A DNA stretch of 10,435 bases from Desulfobacteraceae bacterium (GTDB lineage Bacteria; Desulfobacterota; Desulfobacteria; Desulfobacterales; Desulfosalsimonadaceae). Of this stretch, positions 6,314 to 10,435 are shown piece after piece. Within the stretch, counting starts at the first letter, position 1. Each line of letters begins with the position of its first letter. The notes beneath the pieces were generated by a model. It worked only from the letters and a program-made list of their open reading frames with translations, did no database searches and was not told the origin of the DNA. A program made the translations under genes and the position numbers. The stretch lies in contig JAABTZ010000064.1 of assembly GCA_011389605.1 (NCBI GenBank), positions 1-10,435 on the forward strand, given 5' to 3'.

Positions 6314-6358
6314 AGATTGATTGCAATGGAGATTTTTTCCATGTTTGCAATTTTATCT
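6314..6358 (-). promoter_or_regulatory. Hairpin in the leader of the DUF4168 mRNA
   Basis: Three paired blocks are nested: AGAT/ATCT (6314-6317 with 6355-6358), ATTGCA/TGCAAT (6320-6325 with 6346-6351) and ATGGA/TCCAT (6326-6330 with 6338-6342), around a seven-base loop. Small internal bulges separate the blocks. The structure lies about 10-15 bases upstream of the ribosome binding site in the transcript. It might stabilise the mRNA or tune translation; no known riboswitch class is recognised. Confidence 0.4.
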
Positions 6359-6418
6359 CCCGAAATGCAGGGTGCGTGCCAAAAAGCATTTTTTAATGAT
6401 TTTTTAAGTAAATATTTG

Positions 6419-6446
6419 ATTATATACAATTTATTGTTTTTGTTAA
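6419..6446 (-). promoter_or_regulatory. Sigma-70 promoter of the DUF4168/lipoprotein pair
   Basis: On the minus strand TTAACA (6441-6446) and a consensus TATAAT (6419-6424) are 16 bases apart in AT-rich DNA, predicting a start near 6412 and a leader of about 120 bases. Confidence 0.6.
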
Positions 6447-6735
6447 TCAGGGCGTGAGGCAGTGCTTAATGTTTAAAAATGTCACATGTGTGCTTTTGCC
6501 ACGTGCATTAATGACTATAGAATATTACGTGCATTAACGCTTAACAGGAAGGAATGTATCTCTGAAAATATTTTAGGGCGTTATAGATCAGGTTTTTCCC
6601 GGGGGCTGGATGTCCAAGGAAAAAGCCATGGCCTGGGGCTGCGTTTTTTTCTGATAAGTCAGTCAGTCCATATTTTACCGGCTTTTAAGCTCTTTGCTAT
6701 GATGGTGACTTCATGTTTTGAAGAAAGAGCAATCT
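6447..6735. other. Gap between nrdJ and the DUF4168 unit
   Basis: No gene is supported here. It carries the direct repeat ACGTGCATTAA upstream of the DUF4168 promoter. It also has an imperfect inverted pair, GGTTTTTCC near 6591-6599 and GGAAAAAGCC near 6618-6627, which could form a weak stem in either strand. The plus-strand frame starting at 6486 runs into nrdJ, shows no family features and is not counted as a gene. Confidence 0.5.
6501..6537. repeat. Two exact 11-base copies of ACGTGCATTAA
   Basis: The copies are at 6501-6511 and 6527-6537, a 26-base step. They sit 55-90 bases upstream of the -35 box of the DUF4168 promoter, a position where activator sites are often found. No known regulator motif is recognised. 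Confidence 0.5.
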
Positions 6736-6773
6736 GTAATCCCATCCGGCATAGCTGCCGGGCCAGGGATTAC
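6736..6773 (-). terminator. Hairpin overlapping the nrdJ stop codon
   Basis: Outer arms GTAATCCC (6736-6743) and GGGATTAC (6766-6773) pair perfectly, and inner arms CCGGCA (6746-6751) and TGCCGG (6756-6761) form a six-base stem with a four-base loop. The internal loop is asymmetric (two against four bases). The nrdJ stop codon (6770-6772) lies in the outer stem. On the minus strand it is followed by a moderately T-rich stretch rather than a T run, so it may be a weak terminator or a 3'-protecting structure. Confidence 0.5.
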
Positions 6774-9004
6774 GCACAGTCGCTGTATCCGCAGACTTTG
6801 CAGACGCTGCATCCGCCTTCATGTACCATCATACCTCCGCAGTCCGGACAAGCTCCTTTTACAAGGGCATAATCCTTTTTAACAGATCCGTATCCGTTGG
6901 CTGTCATGTGTTCCTCAATGGCCTTGGCCACTGCATCAGCGCATGACAATATTTTGTTTTTCCCGAATCCTGATGGTGAGTGACAGGAAATGCCCTGGAG
7001 CTGGCCTATGACCTGGCGGGCATCAATGCCGCTTCTCCATGCAAGGGAAACCAGTCTTCCGATTGCCTCGCTCTGGGAGGCGGCACATCCGCCTGCCTTG
7101 CCCATGGTTGTAAACAGTTCAAACAGCCCGGTCTGATCTTCGTTGATGGTTATATAAATGGGTCCGCATCCGGTTTGCATTTGATATGTCCAGCCTTTTA
7201 GAATCTTGGGGCGCTTGCGTTTTGACCGCCGGGCTGTGTCCTGATTTGTTTCTTCAGCGGGTTCTGCGGCTTCAGGCGCTGATTTTGTTGATAAAACCTG
7301 TTTGTCCCGTGATCCGTCCCTGTAAATTGTAACCCCCTTGCAACCGAGCTGCCAGGCCAGCTCGTATACCCTGGTCACGTCTTCTATGCTGGCTGATTTG
7401 GAAAAATTAACGGTTTTGCTAACAGCGTTGTCAGTGTGCTTCTGAAAAGCCGCCTGCATCCGGATATGCATTTCAGGTGAAATGTCATGGGCTGTTGTAA
7501 AAATACGCCTGATATCGTCGGGAATATCATCAAAACCCCGTACTGATCCTGCAAGGGCGATGCGCTCCATTAGTTCCCGGCTGTAAAACTGCTTTTCCCG
7601 GGCGATTTTTTCAAAAAGAGGATTTACTTCAACCAGTAAGTCATCGTCCATGACTTGCCTGATATAGGAAACGGCAAACAGGGGCTCAACACCTGAAGAT
7701 GCATTGGCGATAATGGAAAGGGTTCCGGTGGGCGCTATGGTAGTGACAGTGGCGTTTCTGATTTCGGGCTGCCCCTGTTTTTCAAAAACAGAACCGGCAA
7801 AGTTGGGAAAAGGACCCCGCATTCCGGCCAGCTGCCGGGAAGCGTCATGAGCCTGTTCATCAATGAATTTCATGACCGTTTCAGCTGTTTCAATTGCCTG
7901 GTCCGTGTCATAAGGAATTTGAAGGTGAATCAGCATGTCCGCCCAGCCCATAACTCCAAGGCCGATTTTACGGTTGCCCATGGTCATTTTTGCAATCTCG
8001 GGCAGGGGGTAGCGGTTTACTTCAACCACGTTGTCCAGAAAATGTACCGCCAGGTGTGTCACTCCCCTGAGACGGTCCCAGTTGATTTTTCCGTTTTCAA
8101 CCATTTTTCCAAGGTTAATGGAGCCAAGGTTGCAGGATTCATAGGGCAGCAATGGCTGTTCCCCGCATGGATTGGTTGATTCAATCTCTCCCATATGCGG
8201 GGTGGGGTTTTCCCGGTTCAGGCGATCAAGAAACACTATGCCCGGCTCACCGTTTTCCCATGCCTGGGTTACAATACGCTCGAATAAGTTACGCGCGTTC
8301 AGGCTCCCGGCCGTCTCCCCGTTTCTTGGGTTTACCAGATCATAGTTTTCCTCGCGCTTTACAGCCTCCATAAAAGCTTCTGTAAGTCCCACTGATATGT
8401 TGAAGTTATTGAGCTGCCTTTTATCAGCCTTGCACGTGATAAATTCCATGATATCAGGATGATCCACCCGGAGAATGGCCATGTTGGCCCCACGCCTGGT
8501 TCCGCCCTGCTTTATGGTTTCGGTGGCCACATCAAAGACCTTCATAAATGAAAGCGGGCCGCTGGAAACCCCGGTTGTGCTTCTTACCACGTCGTTTGCC
8601 GGACGGAGGCGGGAAAAGGAAAACCCTGTTCCTCCGCCGGATTTATGGATCAGGGCCGTGTGCTTGACAGCATCAAAGATTTCTTCCATGGAGTCGCCCA
8701 CAGGCAGAACAAAGCAGGCAGACAACTGGCCCAGTTCCCTGCCTGCATTCATCAGGGTCGGGGAGTTTGGCAGAAATTCAAGTCCGGCCATCATGGCATA
8801 GAACTGCCCGGCAAGAACCGCTGTGTCAGCCGTGTCGTCGAATTTCAGCTCTGCTGCTGCAATGGTTTCTGCCACCCGCCTGAACATGTCAGCGGGTTTT
8901 TCCAGTATTTTTCTGTCAGGGCCCCTTTTTAAATACCGTCTTTCCAGAACTGTGAGTGCATTGCGGCTTAAGGCCGGCTGGGTCTCGAAGCTGATCTGAT
9001 CCAT
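6770..9004 (-). CDS. nrdJ: Adenosylcobalamin-dependent (class II) ribonucleotide reductase
   Basis: This enzyme reduces ribonucleotides to deoxyribonucleotides using a radical from adenosylcobalamin, so it works with or without oxygen. The 744 residues show no N-terminal ATP-cone and enter the fold early. Key sites: FLPNSPTLMNAG (77-88); C97 in SACF, one of the redox pair; GGGTGFSFSRLRP (123-135); the active-site N278-P-C280-G-E282, with C280 the expected thiyl radical; C291 in ESCNLGSINL, the second redox cysteine; and TTIAPTGTLS (421-430). A charged linker (about 570-600) leads to the C-terminal extension seen in B12-dependent reductases (YITINED, then GKAGGCAASQSEAIGRLVSL). The end is a cysteine-rich zinc-ribbon-like tail with C719, C722, C732, C735, C738 and C743. 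The start is supported by GGGAGG about nine bases before the ATG. It is a single-gene unit whose promoter overlaps two NrdR-like boxes. No cobalamin riboswitch is seen in the leader. Confidence 0.95.
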   Translation of the reverse strand: MDQISFETQPALSRNALTVLERRYLKRGPDRKILEKPADMFRRVAETIAAAELKFDDTADTAVLAGQFYAMMAGLEFLPNSPTLMNAGRELGQLSACFVLPVGDSMEEIFDAVKHTALIHKSGGGTGFSFSRLRPANDVVRSTTGVSSGPLSFMKVFDVATETIKQGGTRRGANMAILRVDHPDIMEFITCKADKRQLNNFNISVGLTEAFMEAVKREENYDLVNPRNGETAGSLNARNLFERIVTQAWENGEPGIVFLDRLNRENPTPHMGEIESTNPCGEQPLLPYESCNLGSINLGKMVENGKINWDRLRGVTHLAVHFLDNVVEVNRYPLPEIAKMTMGNRKIGLGVMGWADMLIHLQIPYDTDQAIETAETVMKFIDEQAHDASRQLAGMRGPFPNFAGSVFEKQGQPEIRNATVTTIAPTGTLSIIANASSGVEPLFAVSYIRQVMDDDLLVEVNPLFEKIAREKQFYSRELMERIALAGSVRGFDDIPDDIRRIFTTAHDISPEMHIRMQAAFQKHTDNAVSKTVNFSKSASIEDVTRVYELAWQLGCKGVTIYRDGSRDKQVLSTKSAPEAAEPAEETNQDTARRSKRKRPKILKGWTYQMQTGCGPIYITINEDQTGLFELFTTMGKAGGCAASQSEAIGRLVSLAWRSGIDARQVIGQLQGISCHSPSGFGKNKILSCADAVAKAIEEHMTANGYGSVKKDYALVKGACPDCGGMMVHEGGCSVCKVCGYSDCA

Positions 9005-9128
9005 GAAAAACTGCCTCCCTGATGAAAATATAACGTTGATGAATAACAGGTGATCGGGTGTTGTCTTTTTCTATCCAAACCGGGCGTTTCAAATCTTTAA
9101 ACATGATGACGCCGTAAAATTCCTCAGT

Positions 9129-9179
9129 TTAGGTCTATATATGGTAGGATTAATTATTTTGCAACACTATATTATGTTA
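9129..9179 (-). promoter_or_regulatory. nrdJ promoter with two NrdR-like boxes 32 bases apart
   Basis: On the minus strand TTGCAA (9159-9164) and TATATA (9136-9141) are separated by 17 bases, with a predicted start near 9129 and a leader of about 125 bases. One NrdR-like core, CTATATATGG (9135-9144), covers the -10 box. A second, ACACTATATTATGTTA (9164-9179), covers the upstream edge of the -35 box. The equivalent core positions (9135 and 9167) are 32 bases apart, i.e. three helical turns, which is the known arrangement for the NrdR repressor of ribonucleotide reductase genes. Each box is imperfect against the known consensus (roughly ACACWATATATWGTGT); the pairing and placement are the stronger evidence. 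Confidence 0.65.
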
Positions 9180-9343
9180 TACTTACAAATTTTGCAAGGA
9201 GAAATCAATGCCAGTTTCTGCCGGCTTTCGCCACAAAGAGCATCTGCAATTCATTTGAAAGCATGGGCATCACACAGGATGTCAAGCCGGATCCCCAGCT
9301 TAGATGGCTTGTTAAAAAAATCCAATATCTGAGTTACAAGGGG

Positions 9344-9390
9344 AAAAATAAAACCCGTCGCCCCCGAGTGCAGTCCCGGAGAGACGGGTT
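9344..9390 (-). terminator. Rho-independent terminator on the minus strand
   Basis: AACCCGTC (9352-9359) and GACGGGTT (9383-9390) form a perfect 8-base-pair stem, with an inner CTCCG/CGGGG pairing and a ten-base loop. On the minus strand it is followed at once by TTATTTTT. It would end transcription coming from the TauE-like gene, about 355 bases after that gene's stop, and insulate the nrdJ promoter. Confidence 0.7.
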
Positions 9391-9562
9391 GTCATTTTCG
9401 AATTGGTGGAGGGCTCGCCGCCTTCCTGTAAATCCGTCTCATACACGCTTACACATCAAAAAACGTTTGATTACAACGCCTTGCGATACCTCAAGATCCC
9501 ATTCTCCGCGTCTCCTTGCGGGAAATCGTTTTCTCCACATTTTCCCCAAACAGAGAACGGAC

Positions 9563-9579
9563 GTGGGTTCGATTCCCAG
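9563..9579 (+). other. Isolated tRNA T-arm-like sequence
   Basis: GTGGGTTCGATTCCCAG has the form of a tRNA or tmRNA T-arm: four paired bases (TGGG with CCCA) around the seven-base loop TTCGATT. The preceding GGAC also recalls the tmRNA 3' end. There is no matching acceptor stem, D-arm, anticodon arm or CCA nearby, so it is not a working RNA gene. It could be a relic left by an element that inserted into a tRNA or tmRNA gene, or chance. Confidence 0.3.
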
Positions 9580-9745
9580 TTGCATATCAAACGCAGTGTT
9601 ATCGCAACCCAGGTCTCCAACATCTTGTTGCCTTTCTCCTACGCTTAACCGAAGTCCTTCAATATCAGAAGGTTATCAAAGATCGGACCGTTTCCGATGA
9701 GGCGGAGGCGAGATTGATAAAACTTCCGCAAAGGCGTCTATTCTG

Positions 9746-10435
9746 TCAAACAAAGAAACTAACAATGTATTTCCCTGCCACAAAGAGCACACATACGCAT
9801 AAGATCATTTTAATGATGTGTGCTGGCACGTATTTTTGGCATCGTGCACCGAGATATATACCAAGCAAACCACCGAGTCCAAACAGGATGCCAAGGTACC
9901 AATCCGGCGCAATGGATTCGGCTGGGTAGCGCGTTGACAAGATCTGATAAAACGTCACCCCCGCCACCGAGGTGACAAATGTTCCCATCAACGCGGCACC
10001 GGCCACGCTATAAACCGGCAACTTGAAAATGGACACGAAAAACGGCGCAACGATTGCTCCGCCGCCGATGCCGTATATACCGCCGGCTATCCCAACCAGA
10101 AAACAAACCAGCAAAATTGCCAATGTAGAACATCTGTATGTCTGGCCGGCAAAATGAAATTCCACATTTTTCAACGAAAACCGCGTTTGGCTGACCACGA
10201 GCTGCTCCGGGAGGGAATGGGACTGTTTTCGACTGGTGGCGGTCTGTTTTTTATTTTTCACGACATCGAACAACAATCGAGTACCGATATACAGTAAGAC
10301 GAACCCGGCAAAAAACTTGAAATTTTTCGGGTCAGGCAGATACTCGATGCGCACCCAGGCCCCTATGAAAACGCCTGGCAAAGTGCCGATGATCACCGCC
10401 CAGGTCAGGGGCCATACCATCCTTTTTTCTTTCAG
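9746..10435 (-). CDS. TauE/SafE (DUF81) family membrane protein, 3' part (runs off the right edge)
   Basis: The frame is open to the window edge (LKEKR precedes the first internal Met), so the N-terminal part is missing. At least 229 residues are visible. Numbering from the Met at 10420, likely membrane segments lie near 5-24, 34-52, 98-128, 132-160, 171-192 and 202-222. A hydrophilic loop at about 54-95 separates two halves, as in this two-repeat family. The second half carries the family signature GIAGGIYGIGGGAIVAPFF (110-128), and IGTLPGVFIGAW (11-22) matches the end of the first half. TauE/SafE proteins are thought to export sulfite, sulfonates or related organosulfur anions, but substrates vary and cannot be read from sequence. 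An exporter of sulfur compounds would fit the presumed lifestyle. No cotranscribed partner is visible inside the window; the stop at 9746-9748 is followed by a long gene-free stretch and a terminator at 9344-9390. Confidence 0.85.
   Translation of the reverse strand: MKEKRMVWPLTWAVIIGTLPGVFIGAWVRIEYLPDPKNFKFFAGFVLLYIGTRLLFDVVKNKKQTATSRKQSHSLPEQLVVSQTRFSLKNVEFHFAGQTYRCSTLAILLVCFLVGIAGGIYGIGGGAIVAPFFVSIFKLPVYSVAGAALMGTFVTSVAGVTFYQILSTRYPAESIAPDWYLGILFGLGGLLGIYLGARCQKYVPAHIIKMILCVCVLFVAGKYIVSFFV

Larger units (their letters stand above)
9180..9745. other. Gene-poor region between nrdJ and the TauE-like gene
   Basis: No convincing protein gene is seen. A start at 9208 has a good AAGGAG but stops after 16 codons. 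A longer plus-strand frame from 9263 (opening MGITQDVKPDPQLRWLVKKI) loses any protein-like character after the terminator hairpin at 9352-9390. The rest holds that terminator, a lone tRNA T-arm-like sequence at 9563-9579 and a small 6-base-pair hairpin (ATCGGA 9682-9687 with TCCGAT 9693-9698). The region may be decayed DNA at an old recombination junction, but that is an inference. Confidence 0.5.

Noticed and set aside
6289..6429. A longer N-terminus for the DUF4168 protein from a start at 6429
   Set aside because: It would start upstream of the predicted transcription start, include the leader hairpin and bury the signal peptide; 6288 has a strong ribosome binding site.
9005..9130. Cobalamin riboswitch in the nrdJ leader
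   Set aside because: The conserved B12-box bases and the expected long multi-stem leader are not present; the leader is only about 125 bases.
9207..9400. Plus-strand small gene divergent from nrdJ (start at 9208 with AAGGAG, or a frame from 9263)
   Set aside because: The first stops after 16 codons and the second has no ribosome binding site and runs through a minus-strand terminator. A decayed gene is possible but not shown.
9404..9425. Minus-strand CCCTCCACCA as a tRNA or tmRNA 3' end
   Set aside because: No T-arm or acceptor partner is found at the proper distance upstream on that strand.
9430..9446. CTGTAAATCCGT as the anticodon arm of a tRNA-Tyr-like gene
   Set aside because: The 5' side (CCTTC) does not pair with TCCGT, and no D-arm or nearby T-arm is at the right spacing.
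9230..9789. 13-base direct repeat GCCACAAAGAGCA at 9230-9242 and 9777-9789, as possible ends of an inserted element
   Set aside because: A 13-base match is about what chance gives in a 10-kb window, the second copy lies inside the coding end of the TauE-like gene, and nothing else marks element ends.

Overview
The window looks like chromosomal DNA from an anaerobic, probably sulfate-reducing bacterium of the Desulfobacterota (a Desulfobacterales-like genome). This is inferred from gene content and protein style: a sulfide-assimilating cysK-metY pair, an oxygen-independent B12-dependent ribonucleotide reductase, a TauE/SafE-type exporter, an acyl-CoA ligase and DUF4168-type secreted proteins. 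No rRNA, intact tRNA, CRISPR array, insertion sequence or phage gene is visible.

Layout. The left edge (1-346, minus) holds the first 33 codons of hflC, preceded by a short 3' remnant of hflK. That remnant has lost most of its 5' part and carries a frame break in a run of seven C. A plus-strand gene (419-1045) follows for a secreted protein of unknown function with a six-residue GKP repeat; its likely promoter lies inside the hflK remnant, and a strong, probably bidirectional terminator closes it. Next is a minus-strand class I acyl-CoA ligase (1230-2855) with its own promoter. A gap of about 400 bases contains a large nested inverted repeat just before cysK. The plus-strand operon cysK-metY (3260-5505) makes cysteine and homocysteine directly from sulfide and ends at a very GC-rich hairpin.

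A minus-strand pair follows: a DUF4168 secreted protein (5833-6288) and a 55-residue Gln/Pro/Gly-rich lipoprotein (5639-5806). They have a good promoter, a hairpin leader and an upstream 11-base direct repeat. The large minus-strand gene nrdJ (6770-9004) has a promoter overlapped by two NrdR-like boxes exactly 32 bases apart, and its stop codon lies inside a hairpin. From 9180 to 9745 there is no convincing gene, only a minus-strand terminator and an isolated tRNA T-arm-like sequence. The right edge holds the 3' part of a minus-strand TauE/SafE membrane protein that runs off the window.

Most genes here are unrelated single transcription units. The real functional units are cysK-metY, the DUF4168/lipoprotein pair, and nrdJ with its probable NrdR control. 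No clear new defence or mobile system is visible. The least explained items are the DUF4168/lipoprotein pair, the orphan GKP-repeat secreted protein, the hflK remnant and the nested palindrome before cysK.
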